64,000 nucleotides of DNA from Gordionus sp. m RMFG-2023 (GCF_954871325.1 NC_088775.1:72021561-72085560), one strand, 5' to 3'; shown: positions 1-15,200, counted from the first letter of the stretch. Notes: generated by a model not told the origin, from the letters alone. Numbers and translations are program-made.

Positions 1-1045
1 TTCTAATTTTATTATTACAATATAAATTTTATTTTTTGTTATAATCTAATTTTATTTTATAAACGGCGTAACCTTACTTTTATAATATATTTACTTTTTG
101 TTTTTCGTTTGTATTCTAATTTATATATATAGAAAATGTATATATACCTTAAGAAAAGAAAAAGAAATTAGTAATAAAATATATTTTTACTGACTCGAAC
201 CTCGCGCTATATCGTTAGTATCCTTATTCTTGCAGATTCGAAATATGTAATTTAAGATAGAATCCAATCGATTTATACAATTTTTGATAGAAAGAGGCAA
301 AAAATATATTCCTTACATCTCCGTGCTCCTCGGTCTTTAAGAAAAATTTCTAAGTTACAACCCCATACTCAAACCAATAATGTAGATTATCGCTATCATT
401 ATTTTTATAAGGGAAGGACTTACGAATGACTTTTTATACGATAAATTATTTAGGAATAAGGCCTGTTTTTAAATTATTCTGGCTGGATTACATTTTTTAA
501 AAATAATTTGGGAAATATTGCTATATAAATTTTGTTTAAAAAAGGTTTTCATAAATTTTAATTATACTTATTGATTTCATATGATTTCACTTATTATTAT
601 TTATTATGACAACTATAGTTATAGATAATTTTAAAATAAAATACTTTTTCCTTTAATATTTCCTTTACTTTTAGATTACCAATCATCCTCAATTATTATA
701 CATCAATTAATAACCAACAAGTTCTTTTATATTATTCCTAACATAACACTCTACATTATCATTTCTATCATTCTTACCAATCTTTACAATTTACCCTTAT
801 TTATACCAAAAACTGTTGACTATTATAAAATAGTCATCCAAACATTTTATTTAAATATACAAAATACAATCAATATTCACACTTGAAAAGGATAATACAT
901 TTAATCTCTTATCTAATTATACTATTGATTCAAATCATTTAAAGCAAGCTAATATTGATATAAAAGCAGAAAGGGAAACTGAATATTTCACAAAAAAATA
1001 AAATAATTGCCAACAGAAAATAATTCTCTACCAAACATTTATTCA
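1..1045. other. AT-rich sequence, no gene seen
   Basis: Low-complexity AT-rich sequence with no convincing reading frame on either strand. A short stretch near 185-240, read on the minus strand, contains a GGTTCGAGTC motif like a tRNA T-arm, but no tRNA could be folded around it. Confidence 0.5.
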
Positions 1046-1049
1046 GAAA

Positions 1050-1545
1050 ATGATATTGAAAATGTGATTTCTATAAGACCACTTGCACATCATTATGCTA
1101 TGATACAAAAACCCCAAAAATATGACTGATATTTAATTACATTGTATTAGAAGAATATGGACTCTACAGCTTACTATTGCAAAAACCCTATCATGAACTA
1201 AATATTACAAGCTAGACTGCAAACTAATATGAATTCAAATAAATACAAAAATTAAATGATATTGAAAGTGGGATTTCTATATGATCACTTGCACATAATT
1301 ATACTATGAATAAATCATCTTCCATAATCAAACCTTAAATATTGAATAAATCTTATCAAAAATTGCCAAACATTTATTCAGTTAATAATATTTCACCAAA
1401 TATTTATCCATAAAATGATATTGAAAGTGGGATTTCTATATGATCACTTGTACATAATTATAGTATGAGTAAATCATCTTCCATGATCAAACCTCAAATA
1501 TTGAATAAATCTTATCAAAAATCAAAAAAAAATCTCATTAAACTT
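1050..1545. repeat. Degenerate tandem repeat, about three copies
   Basis: The phrase ATGATATTGAAA followed by a conserved 'gatttctat..gatcacttgcacat' block recurs at about 1050, 1257 and 1414. Spacing is about 207 and 157 bp. The second and third copies are close to each other; the first is diverged. No coding potential is seen. Confidence 0.6.
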
Positions 1546-1637
1546 CCTTAATATACCAACCCACAAGAAACCCATATTTGAAGATAAAAATAATATCCAA
1601 CATTTTCACTCTTAAACTGATAAAAAATTTTTAATTC

Positions 1638-1865
1638 ATGAGCTTACCAGACCTCAGCACAGCTTCTACCAAATCTAACTGCCCTTTATGTAATAAACTC
1701 GTTAAAGTAACCAAATTGGGGCTATTGCCATCTCATCGAAACCAGAAGATAAAATGTCCTCAATCTGGGCTTCCCATCTTATCACCAGCTATCCCTCAAA
1801 CCCTAAATGCCTTTTCTGCCCTTGCCCTCGCAACGGTGGAGTCTGTAAAAATCATAGGTTTTTGA
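1638..1865 (+). CDS. Small ORF with a CxxC..H..C motif, doubtful
   Basis: A 75-codon frame from an ATG. Residues 16-45 hold CPLCNK, then SHRN, then KCPQSG, the spacing of a small zinc-binding motif (C-x2-C ... H ... C). The second half is antisense to the RNase H-like frame that ends at 1796 on the other strand and is probably a shadow of it. The first 50 residues could be a real but unidentified zinc-binding segment or chance. No function is assigned. Confidence 0.2.
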   Translation: MSLPDLSTASTKSNCPLCNKLVKVTKLGLLPSHRNQKIKCPQSGLPILSPAIPQTLNAFSALALATVESVKIIGF

Positions 1866-2191
1866 CCACTGCTAAGGGCCAGTATTGCTCCCATTCCGGC
1901 TGCGAGCACTCCCTTTGCATTTATATATGCGATGGCGTGACTTGGATTGAATAATAGACATGCCTCGTTGAAAGAGACGGAAGTGAACTCGGTATCCCAG
2001 TAGCAGATGCCGATGTGGGAATTAGATGCATCTGTGTATGCTGGGGTGTTAGCATAGTATCTGAGAGCGAAGGGTTGTTTCATCGCGTCAATGATGATAC
2101 TCGCTTTCCGGAAGGCCAAGTATGAATCTGTAACCGGAGTGAGGGCGGCATTGTTCATGGTTATGTAATACGGAGAAAACAATCTTGACAT
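1796..2191 (-). pseudogene. Retroelement RNase H-like fossil
   Basis: A 131-codon minus-strand frame. It contains YTDAS near residue 53, a block INAKGVLAAGMGAI near residue 91, and IFTDST near residue 113. This order resembles the D..E..D core of RNase H domains that follow reverse transcriptases, with a flavour like the hepadna-type arrangement. No reverse transcriptase is seen upstream on that strand; the satellite array begins about 80 bp away. It is therefore a fragment. The family could not be fixed, and an unrelated protein cannot be excluded. Confidence 0.4.
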
Positions 2192-2269
2192 TCCGGTTAT
2201 AGTATAGGCATAGTGATTTGACCTCTAAGACTTTTGCTGCAAGGAGCCGACAATAGTTCCTTTCTAAAA

Positions 2270-4170
2270 ATGACAATTATCATAATCTGTATTTTTAAAC
2301 ATAGTTTATTTTTGACGCTAATGGGTAAAAACATAAATTGTAAATATGTTAAATTAAAATTTCAGTGAAGATGTACCCTAGATATATGACAATTGTCATA
2401 ATCGTTATTTATAAAGTTTTTTGAAATTTTTTGACGCACATAGGTAAAAATATATATTGTAAATACGTTTAAGTAAAAATTCAGTGAAGTTGTACCATAG
2501 ATATGTGACAATTGTCATAATCGTTATTTCTAAAGTTTTTTGAATTTTTTTGACGGAAATAGGTAAAAAATATAGTGTAAATATGTTAAATTAAAATTTC
2601 AGTGAAGATGTACCCTAGATAAGTGACAATTGTCATAATCGTTATTACTAAAGTTTTTTGAATTTTTTTGACGTAAATAGGTAAAAATATAGATTGTAAA
2701 TATGTTAAATTAAAATTTCAGTGATAGATAAGTGACAATTGTCAAAATATTTATTTCTATAGTTTTTTGAAATTTTTTTGACGCACATAGGTAAAAATAT
2801 AGATTGAAAATACGTTTAATTAAAAATTCGATGAAGATGTATCATAGATAAGTGACAATTGTCATAATCGTTATTTCTAAAGTATTTTGAGATTTTTTGA
2901 CGTATATAGGTAAAAATTTAGATTGTAAATACGTTTAATTAAAAATTCGATGAAGATATATCATAGATAAGTGACAATTGTCATAATCGTTATTTATAAA
3001 GTTTTTTGAAATTTTTGACGCAATAGATATGTGACAATTGTCATAATCGTTATTTTTTAACTTTTTTGAATTTTTTTAAAGTAAATAGGTAAAAATCTAT
3101 ATTGTAAAGATGTTAAAATAAATTCAATGAAGATGTACCATAGAAGAGTGACAATAAGTGATCTGCATCGGGCCTAATTTTTCAAGCCCGGCCCGGCCCG
3201 AAATTTTTTTTAGAAAAGTTTTGCCCGCCCGAGCCCGAAATTTAAAAAGTTTTGCCGGTCCGGTCCGAACTCGAAATTTTTTTTAAAAAAAATTTACCGA
3301 CCCAACCCGGCCCGAATATATTTAAACATAGAAATTAATCTTTATAATTACTCAAAATAAAAGACATATGTTATATGTAGTTTAGTTTCAATAAATAAAA
3401 TCAAATATTTTTATTTTACATATAAAATTCAATATAAAATTGATAAATTTAGATATATTTTAAAAAATATCCAAGGTCCGACCCGACCCGGCCCGAATTT
3501 TTTTTAAATATTAGGCCCGACCCGGCCCTAATTTTTTTTTAAAATATTAGGCCCGGCCCGAACCCGATTATTTTAAATAGAATTAGGCAGGGCCGGACTC
3601 GGGCCGGGCCTAACTTTGCAGATCTCTAGTGACAATTGTCATAAACGTTATTTTTTAACTTTTTTGAATTTTTTTGAAGCAAATGGGTAAAAATATATAT
3701 TGTAAACATGCTAAATTAAAATTTTTGTCATAATCGTTATTTTTGAACTTTTTGAAGCAAATGGGTAAAAATATTTATTGTAAACATGTTAAATTAAAAT
3801 TTCAGTGAAGATGTACCATAGAAAAGTGACAATTGTCATAATCGTTATTTTTGAACATTTTTAAATTTTTTTAAAGTAAATAGGTAAAAATATATATTGT
3901 AAAAATTTTAAATTAAAATTTCAGTGAAGATGTACCATAGAAAAGTGAGAATTGTTATAATCGTTATTTGGAATTTTTTTGAATTTTTTCAAAGAAAATA
4001 AATAAAAATATATATTATAAACATGTTATATTAAAATTTCAGTGAAGATGACTATAAAAAAGTGTCAATTGTCATAATCATTATTTGTGAACCTTTTTGA
4101 AAATTTTTAAAGCAAACTTGTAAATATATATATTGTAAACATGTTAAATTAAAATTTAAGTTAATCGTTA
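2270..4170. repeat. 119-bp satellite array, first location
   Basis: About 15 head-to-tail units of roughly 117-124 bp. Each carries GTGACAATTGTCATAATCG, then a T-rich stretch, then 'aaaatttcagtgaagatg'. The palindrome TGACAATTGTCA is in most units, for example near 2507, 2624, 2853 and 2971. Units are more diverged here than in the arrays at 12.5 and 19 kb, but clearly the same family, and in the same orientation as the left arm of the 11.8-22.4 kb element. A short hAT element interrupts the array at 3155-3627. Confidence 0.85.
3155..3627. mobile_element. Short non-autonomous hAT-type element in the satellite
   Basis: A 473-bp insertion bounded by the 8-bp duplication AGTGACAA (3147-3154 and 3628-3635), which belongs to the satellite unit it entered. 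Ends are imperfect inverted repeats: AAGTGATCTGCA at left and the complement of AGAGATCTGCAA at right. Subterminal runs of GCCCGGCCC-type motifs sit at both sides and an AT-rich core lies between. No reading frame. The 8-bp TSD and AG-rich end support hAT; the exact family is unknown. Confidence 0.75.
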
Positions 4171-4399
4171 TTTAAAATATTTTTGAATTTTTTTGCCCAA
4201 ATGATCTGGTTTTTAGCCCACGCCCTTCTATCAAATTGGGCTGACTAGCTAAATAATTTAAAAAGTGCTAACGGACCTTTGAAAAATTTTAACAATGGGC
4301 AGTCTAATAAACAACTTTTATTTGTTATTTAAAATTTATTAGGTAAACATTAAAAAATATATTAGATTATCGATAACTGTTGTGGATGTTATCGTAGGA

Positions 4400-4990
4400 A
4401 AAATTAATGAGATAAAAAAAAAACTTGTTGGATTTGATTTGAAATTATAGGATCGAAGTATTTCATCCTATAATTGATCAAATTATAAACATCAGAACGA
4501 TTTTCTGCAAAAAGAGAGTTTATTTTGAATGTGCAATATTATCGTAGAAATTTTGATAAAAATAGGTATTTTTGAAAAGGCCTTGGAAAAAGTGACACAA
4601 GAAATATATTGAATATTAAATAACGTAATGAATTGTGTTCATTTGCCTGTGAATTCATAGATTTAATAGGCGAATTAAATGAAACGTACGATGATATCGT
4701 ATGAGCAGGTGAGGAGTCTAATGAAAAAGTAGAATAAGATAATAACTCAGAATGTGAATTGTGATAATAAATGTAACAATTGTTTAATATGCCTGTATGA
4801 AATTCTTAAAAGCTACAATATGCACACAAGTGCATACACTAATTTATTTTTCACATATGAATACATTTCTTTATCATTTACTCAAGTTAATTGCGAGAGA
4901 ACATTTAGTAAATTATAAAAAATAGACTGAGAAATAATATAGACGAAGAAAAATTAGGAGGATCGTTTTTAATGTTAGTTGTATGAGAAC
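4400..4990 (+). pseudogene. Decayed hAT transposase
   Basis: Plus-strand translation gives scattered but recognisable hAT pieces. Near 4450 a stretch reading EVFHPIIDQIINI resembles the helical region of the ZMYM/TTF-type hAT group. Near 4873-4915, TQVNCERTFSKL is the hallmark start of the C-terminal dimerisation domain. RLRNN- and DEEKLG-like residues follow in a shifted frame. Several stops and at least one frameshift make it dead. No terminal repeats were found. Confidence 0.5.
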
Positions 4991-5276
4991 TTTTAGTGGA
5001 GATTGAACTAAAAGATATTCTTGTTTATTTGCGCAAAGGTTCAAAATGAGATTTATCAACGTAAAAATTATATATTTAAAAATCATGTAATACATATAAA
5101 AAAAAACACTTAAAAAATAAATAAATATTGTTATTTTAAATTTTTTTAAATGGTATTTAAAAAAAAACAGGAACGCTTTTGAACACAAAAAATTTGGATT
5201 CAATTTTGCATGATAATAACAAATAATATGAGTAAATAATAATAAAAATTTTTTATATTATCATAAATATTTTTAT

Positions 5277-5644
5277 CGTAATTTAAATCGAATATTTTTT
5301 TATGCTTACTAAATTATGTAATTTTTGGTAAGGGTGTAGCGTTGAGACTTGAGACTGAACATTTATTAAAATAAGAATTATTTTTAAAAAAAAACTTACT
5401 GGTGCCATCGAGGCGCTATAATCATTGAAATTTAAGAATAAATATATATAATACATTTTCGTAATTTAAATCGAATATTTTTTTATGCTTACTAAATTAT
5501 GTAATTTTTGGTAAGGGTGTAGCGTTGAGACTTGAGACTGAACATTTATTAAAATAAGAATTATTTTAAAAAAAAAACTTACTGGTGCCATCGAGGCGCT
5601 ATAATCATTGAAATTTAAGAATAAATATATATATAATACATTTT
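5277..5644. repeat. Two-copy 183-bp tandem duplication
   Basis: Two nearly identical units, 5277-5459 and 5460-5642, starting CGTAATTTAAATCG and containing GTGTAGCGTTGAGACTTGAG and GCCATCGAGGCGCTATAATC. They differ by a few bases, mainly in A-run and AT-run length, so the duplication is recent. No open frame. Confidence 0.9.
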
Positions 5645-5939
5645 AAATTGAAATAATACCAAAAAATCTTGCTATTGTTACAAATTTTAAATAACAGGGA
5701 GAGAGAGACGGGGGAGGGATTGGTCATTTATTTTCTATTTTAATCTTTATTTTTCGGATCTTTTCTCAATTTTTTTCTTCTCAATTTTCATTTAATTTTT
5801 TTAGTATAACCTAGCAATAATTAATTTTGATAAATAAATTTATAAGTGAGTGCTCATGACATATTATATTGAAATGGGTGGAAATTTTATGTCCCCAAAA
5901 AATTTTCTGCAATTATATATCAGTACCCCCCCCCCAACA

Positions 5940-6547
5940 CTAAATCTTACGAAAAAATATTCGAAATAATATTATCTAAATGTCAAGAAAGGGATTTATT
6001 TCCTGATCCATTATATATATACATGGATTTCGAAAAATTTATGAGCGAGGTTAAAACTATCTTTGGTATGATCATTAATATGTTAAATTATTTATATTTG
6101 TTTTTTCAATTAGGGGATCATATTATAATCAGAGGATGATTTACCATTTGTGTCAAAGCACCCATAGAAAACTACAAAAGCTAGGTCTGGAAAGCGAATA
6201 CAGAACCAATGAAGCCCTAAGCCTCTTTTGTGGCATGAGGGACGGCTTAGCATTTGTTCCTTTATGTGATATGGGCAATGCAATGGCATTCCTGAGATCA
6301 GTTACTCCGACCAATGGTAAAGATATTCTTGAATATTTCGATAAAAATTACATCAATGGAGTCAAGGGAGGTCACAAGAAGCAATTCTCAATCCCAAACA
6401 CGTCAAATTGGGCCTCGATTTCCTCCAGAAACTTGGAACGTGAATGAGAGCACCCTATCTGAAGAAGAACCCACAAATAATCAATGCGAAGGTTGGGATA
6501 ATCATTTTTCATATCTGGTTGGGAATAAACGCCCATCAATTTCATAA
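5940..6547 (+). pseudogene. Mutator-like (MULE) transposase fragment with an intron
   Basis: Exon 1 (about 5940-6065) encodes PDPLYIYMDFEKFMSEV, containing the acidic DFE block of the MULE DDE core. A 48-bp intron (6066-6113, GT..AG) joins it to HIIIRG and then HLCQSTHRKLQKLGLES, LAFVPLCDMGNAMAFL and YFDKNYING, the usual run after the core. Further on, another frame reads FPPETWNVNEST, TNNQCEGWDNHF and LVGNKRPS, the family's C-terminal signature. Frame changes near 6138 and about 6350-6400 make it a pseudogene. The N-terminal half and terminal inverted repeats are missing or unseen. Confidence 0.75.
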
Positions 6548-6559
6548 AAATTTAATATA

Positions 6560-7420
6560 AATATTTATAAATAATTTAAACTAGTTCTTTTAATATACTA
6601 AAAAAATAGATAATTTTACAAAAATGATAAAAATAAACCCATAAAGATTAATAATTCACAAAAAAATTAATTAAAAAAGATTTTAAAATCTTATCAATTC
6701 AAATTTTGCTTAAAATTTTTGCATGAAAACCATAAATTGTAACAAAAATATTATACACCTATTCGTCCTCTAGTCGACTTAGGTAAACTTATGTTCTCGA
6801 CTAACGACTCAGACTGAGGTCGGGTGAACTCGACTATTTAACACTAGCTAGGGTTATGTAAATTAGTCTAAACCTAATCGTAACCGGACCACTAACCGTG
6901 AAAATTATGATTTAAGTAAAATTTTAAACCAAAAATAAATGTATTAAGCCCCTCTGATCACTACGAGAACTATAACATTAAAAAATTTTACCTAACTAAA
7001 AAAATACAACTCAACCGGCTAATAAAATTGCAATTTGTTATTCTTGCAACTAATCACACTCAATTTTAAATTTTAGTTTAATACGAATTATCGATTTATT
7101 CTCTTCTCTATATATAAATAAATGCTACAAAATTGCTTAATTTTCACAAAATATGCATATCTATGGCATAAAGTTTAATGAAAAAAAATAAAGCATTGTA
7201 AGAAAAAACTCCAACAATTTTAAAAATGATTGAGATTATAAAGGTATGTGGGCATGAATTTATCTAACAGTATATAAATTTGTAATAAAACGCGATTAGA
7301 TTCATATTATGTATTAAAACATTTTTGGCAAAGTGTGAGTGGTGAAAAATAAATAGGAATGTTAGGTAAATTAAAAAATATAATATTTTATAAGGTTTGG
7401 GTTAGAAATAAGCCAAAAAT
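6560..7420. other. Spacer between MULE relic and actin
   Basis: AT-rich, no gene seen. It holds the 3' flank of actin (read on the minus strand) and a slightly GC-richer patch near 6760-6900 that I could not assign. Confidence 0.4.
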
Positions 7421-10560
<3,140 letters not shown>

Positions 10561-10568
10561 AACTCTTT

Positions 10569-10607
10569 GGGGTACTCATATACCCCACCTGGGTTCTCGA
10601 GGGTTAA
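10569..10607. mobile_element. Lone piggyBac-like terminus (tentative)
   Basis: Read on the minus strand, TTAA is followed by CCCTCGAGAACCCAGG and then a GGGGTATATGAGTACCCC hairpin. A TTAA target next to a CCC-starting repeat with a subterminal hairpin is the layout of piggyBac-type ends. No matching partner end starting TTAACCC was found within the preceding 1.5 kb, so this is either a solo end or coincidence. Confidence 0.35.
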
Positions 10608-11829
10608 ATTCGTTCCTTTCTAAATATTAAAAATCAGTGTCTTTGCAGTTTAAAAAAATGAATACATAGGACATTATTTTTTAATATCTAGCATTATACA
10701 TATATCAATTTTTATCACATAAATAATTATTACCTGAAATTCTTAATTTTACTAACTCTCATTCCATTAGCTACAATTTGAATTAGCTAAAAAGAGTTTT
10801 TTTTTATTCGTTAAAATCTTATTTAATCAAATGGGAATTGAATCGTTTTAAGTTAACTATAGAATAAAGATTTTAAGATATTATTTCAAAAAAGATGGAA
10901 AGGATCTAATTAAAATTATTATAACAATTAATTTTTATAAAAATAGGTTAATGTTTCTTTATATTAAATAGAATAGTTAGATTTATAATTAACATTATAT
11001 ATTTTTTTTCAAATCCTACAATTTTTAATTATACACGCTTAAATCGTCTGCCTTGATCGATATAACCTCCCCCCCCCCAAGGGACTAATTTCTCAGACTC
11101 TTGTATAATATTTTGTCTCACTCTCAAGATATACAAAGTTGTAATATTTACCTAGCGGAGAACAATTATTCTAATGTTTGATTTTCCATTTAAATAAAGT
11201 TTCCAACCAAATAGGGGTACAATATAATTAATCAATATTTATTTATTTTTTAAAAAAAAATTAACTCTTATTAACATCAAATTATTACAAGTTTCAATCT
11301 CCACTCTTCTAAGACGACACTTTCAAATTTTTCAAAAAAGTCATAGCAAACATAAACATTAATAAAAATTTTAGAAAGTCCGTTGGAAATAAAAAATAAA
11401 CACATAGCCGAATTTTATAAAATAAATTTAAGCTATATCAAGGTCTCCGGTATAAATATCTTTTTCTCCATATGACATTAAAAAATATTGGGGTGGTTCG
11501 GATGATATTTAAAAAAATAATTAAGTTTTTTGTATTTTTTTTTCAATATAAAAATCCAGTCAATAGATATAGGTTATATTTTTTATATAACTTCGTTCTT
11601 GCATGAAGTAAATTTTGACAATTTTTTATGTTTTTCCAATAATTCTTTTCTGTTCCCCTATAAATGTCCCAAAAAATGTTAACCCCCCCCCCCCACATGA
11701 AGAAATCATAGCTAAATTTCGGGTTAACTGATACAATCCAGATTATAACCTACGAAATTATACTTAAACCTTGAAATTTTGCAAGAGAAATCCAAACCTT
11801 TTCACTATTCTCAAATTTCGAGGCTTATG
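10608..11829. other. AT-rich spacer
   Basis: No gene seen. Two long C tracts (about 11069-11078 and 11683-11694) lie here. The last 8 bases are the left target duplication of the element that follows. Confidence 0.4.
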
Positions 11830-11849
11830 TAGTGTTGTTAATCGGCTTA

Positions 11850-12370
11850 GCCGAGTCAGCTCGAACGCAGCTCACCCAAATTTTGGGTCGTTTTTTTCGA
11901 CTCTAACTCAAAGTTTTGGTCGTTTTTTACGACTTCGACCCGAGTTCAAGCCGAAAAAAATGACTTCGACCCAAAATATGGGTCGTTTTTTTCGACTCCG
12001 ACCCAAGTCCAAGCCGAAAAAAACGACCTCGACCCAAAATATGGGTCGTTTTTTACGACTCCGACTCAAAATTTGGGTTGTATTTTTCGACTCAAACTTG
12101 AAATTTGGGTCGTATTTTTCGACTCAAACTTGAAGTTTGGGTCGTATTTTTCGACTAAAACTTGAAGTTTGGGTGTATTTTTCGACTAAAACTTGAAGTT
12201 TGGGTCGTATTTTTCGACTCAAACTTGAAGTTTGGGTCGTATTTTTCGACTCCAACTCAAAGTTTGGGTCGTTTATCTGACTCAGACTCAAACATCGGGT
12301 CGTTTTATTCAATCCGACTCAAAATATGGATCTTTCTTTTTAAAGACGACTTAAAGTTAGGGTTGCTTTT
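11850..12370. repeat. 32-bp terminal minisatellite, left arm
   Basis: Units of 32 bp built on TTTGGGTCGTATTTTTCGAC plus 'tcaaacttgaag'. They are regular around 12088-12250 and more variable outward, where 'gggtcgttttttcgactccgaccc' variants dominate. Open frames across it on both strands are by-products of the 32-bp period. It mirrors 21940-22385. Confidence 0.9.
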
Positions 12371-12489
12371 TTTCACCCTTAACCCAATATCTAGATCATT
12401 TTTTTTGACCAAAAGTCAAATAACATTTAGTATATATTAATATTATAGGCGGGAAAGTTACTTAAAGCTTCTTTAAATTATAATGCTCT

Positions 12490-13640
12490 GGATTAACTAT
12501 TCATCATAGTTATTTTTTAAAATTTTTAAGTGAAGATGCACCATAGAAAAGAGCCATTTGTTATGATGCTTATTTTTGAACTTTTTTAAATGAAATAGAT
12601 GAAAATATATATTGTAGACATGTTAAATCAAAATTTCAGTGAAGATGTACCATAGATAAGTGACAATTGTCATAATCGCCATTTTTACACTTTTTTGAGT
12701 TTTTTTAAAGCAAATTGCTAAAAATATATATTCTAAACATGTTGAATTAAAAATTCAGTGAGGATGTATCATAGATAGGTGACAATTGTCATAATCGTTA
12801 TTTTTGAACTTTTTCCAAATTTTTAAAGCAAATAGCTAAAAATATATATTCTAAACATGTTAAATTTAAAATTTGTGAGGATGTATCATAGATAGGTGAA
12901 AATTGTCATATCGCTATTTTTGAACTTTTTCAAATTTTTTTAAAGGAAATAGCTAAAAATATATATTCTAAACATGTTGAATTAAAAATTCAGTGAGGAT
13001 GTATCATAGACAATTGTCATAATCGCTATTTTTGAACTTTTTCAAATTTTTTTAAAGGAAATAGCTAAAAATATATATTCTAAACATGTTAAATTAAAAA
13101 TTCAGTGAGGATGTATCATAGATAGGTGACAATTGTCATAATCGTTATTTTTGAACTTTTTCAAATTTTTTTAAAGGAAATAGCTAAAAATATATATTCT
13201 AAACATGTTAAATTAAAAATTCAGTGAGGATGTATCATAGATAGGTGACAATTGTCATAATCGTTATTTTTGAACTTTTTCAAATTTTTTTAAAGGAAAT
13301 AGCTAAAAATATATATTCTAAACATGTTAAATTAAAAATTCAGTGAGGATGTATCATAGATAGGTGACAATTGTCATAATCGTTATTTTTGAACTTTTTC
13401 AAATTTTTTTAAAGGAAATAGCTAAAAATATATATTTTAAACATGTTAAATTAAAAATTCAGTGAGGATGTATCATAGATAGGTGACAATTGTCATAATC
13501 GTTATTTTTGAACTTTTTCAAGTGAGGATGTATCATAGATAGGTGACAATTGTCATAATCGTTATTTTTGAACTTTTTTCAATTATTTTAAAGAAAATAG
13601 CTAAAGATATATATCCTAAACATGTTAAATTAAAATATCA
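12490..13640. repeat. 119-bp satellite array, left arm
   Basis: About nine units with starts near 12655, 12779, 12896, 13009, 13126, 13245, 13364, 13483 and 13542. The best units are 119 bp apart and almost identical. Each holds GTGACAATTGTCATAATCG and 'aaattcagtgaggatgtatc'. The outermost unit is diverged and merges into the junction sequence shared by both arms. Confidence 0.95.
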
Positions 13641-14640
13641 GTGAGGATGTATCATAGATAAGGGACAAAAAATGTTATTATATATACGAGTAGTAAGGTA
13701 CATAATAATTTTTGAGTGATAAAATGAGATGCTAATATATTTCTTGTAATTTTAATTTATAAAAAAATTCTTAAATATGTTATTGTCATAGACTGGGTCA
13801 GAAAATCAACTATCACATAAACTCATCTATGTTTTATTCATATTATATTTTTAAGTTTAAGGATATTAAAATATTTCCTCTTTGAAGTTTCTAGTTAGGA
13901 TAAAATTTACTTGGCACATCTTACAATGATATTTATACCTTGTTTTTTTTTCGAGAATAAATTTTATGCGATATCTCATGAAGGAAATTACATATCATTG
14001 TACAGAGAAATAACTTTGTATAAATTATCTGCACCAATATCTTTTATATCAATCTCTATCGATGACATTTTAAATTATATTGGAAACTAGATTGTGTAGA
14101 TTTTTAAATATTAATTTAAAGGATTAAGATTTTAGAATTAATTATAAATATATCTTAATAATTTTTATATGCATTTAATATTTAAAATCTCTCGTTTTAA
14201 GCCTATTTAGCAAGAAAAATATTGACTAATCCTGAAATTACGATAATAGATATCTATACCTTTATATAATCTATGAGAAAAATTGCTCTCATAATATTCT
14301 TCTTAATAAAATAGTGAATAATTAACGCCTGAAAAAAAGTATAGCGCTTTATAACATGGTTCAAAGTTAATCCCAGTATCAATTTTAATGTGTAATTTTT
14401 CTCAAGTGTTCAAAATTCTAAATCTTAATATCAAAAACTATTTTAGTTATCAATTTAAAGTCAAATAATATTAAAACACTAATATTCTACAGTATTCATA
14501 AAAAACAACAGCCTGAAACAAGAATAGTAAGCTCAAAACATCTTAAATATTTGATACATTTATAGTTTAAATATTTTTATTTAAATTATATATATTTATT
14601 AATGTACAAAAAATTTAATTTAACAATATATATAGATATA
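13641..14640. other. Unique inner part of the left arm
   Basis: Non-repetitive AT-rich sequence whose inverted copy is at about 18300-19170. About 100 bp near 13760-13870 are absent from the right copy. It is the presumed 3' untranslated and subterminal region of the transposase gene. Confidence 0.7.
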
Positions 14641-14644
14641 AAAA

Positions 14645-15200
14645 TTATGTATAAAATTTATTATTCATGATATTGATATCCCATGAATATAAACATAAAC
14701 ACTGTTTAAGTGTTTCGGAGGCCATGCGATTTCTTTTCTTTGTTAAGGTGTCCACCCCTCTTGAGAAGACACGCTCGCTCTCAACGGATGTACTTTGCTG
14801 CGATAAAAAATCTTTAGCCATCATGCAAAGGTACGGAAAACGCTCAGAATTACAGCTCCACCAATCCAACACTGTAGTCGTTGCTGAGACTACTGGATCA
14901 GCTAGGTATTCGGCGATCTCATTCACCATTGGAACTAACGAGGCTTTCCTAAAAATATAAAATAAATTATTAAAATTAAATATATCAACTTTGAGAAAAT
15001 TTAAAATAGTTATAGAATATTAAATATATACCTTCTCAGACTATTTAAGATAGTTATTGACATCATTTCACAATTATCGTCTTTTTCTGATATTTCTGGC
15101 GATATATTACACCGGTATTTACCATATAAAGCAATCAATTTTTCATAATAACATTCTTTGTTCATCCATAAGGTATGAAGGTTCCAGCAACACAAATTTC
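14645..15200 (-). pseudogene. hAT transposase, C-terminal exons
   Basis: Two minus-strand exons. The upstream one (to about 15033) ends ..SITILNSLRR at a GT donor; the next (about 14949-14645) reads on as KASLVPMVNEIAEYLADPVV, a frame-preserving splice over about 83 bp. The last exon contains DWWSCNSERFPYLCMMAKDF, then STSVESERVFSRGV and KKRNRMASETLKQCL, the C-terminal hAT dimerisation domain (pfam Dimer_Tnp_hAT). The last exon is intact here, while its copy at 18083 is degraded. Upstream it runs into an unrelated hAT fragment at about 15180, so the gene is interrupted. Confidence 0.85.

Noticed and set aside
185-260. tRNA-like T-arm (GGTTCGAGTC) on the minus strand
   Set aside because: No acceptor stem, D-arm or anticodon arm could be built around it.
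11771-12440. Overlapping ORFs on both strands (for example a 120-residue plus-strand frame), and their mirror at 21865-22401
   Set aside because: They are read-throughs of the 32-bp minisatellite, with repetitive peptides.
12490-13640. Regularly spaced repeats as a CRISPR-like array
   Set aside because: The whole 119-bp unit is repeated, without unique spacers, in a eukaryotic transposon arm.
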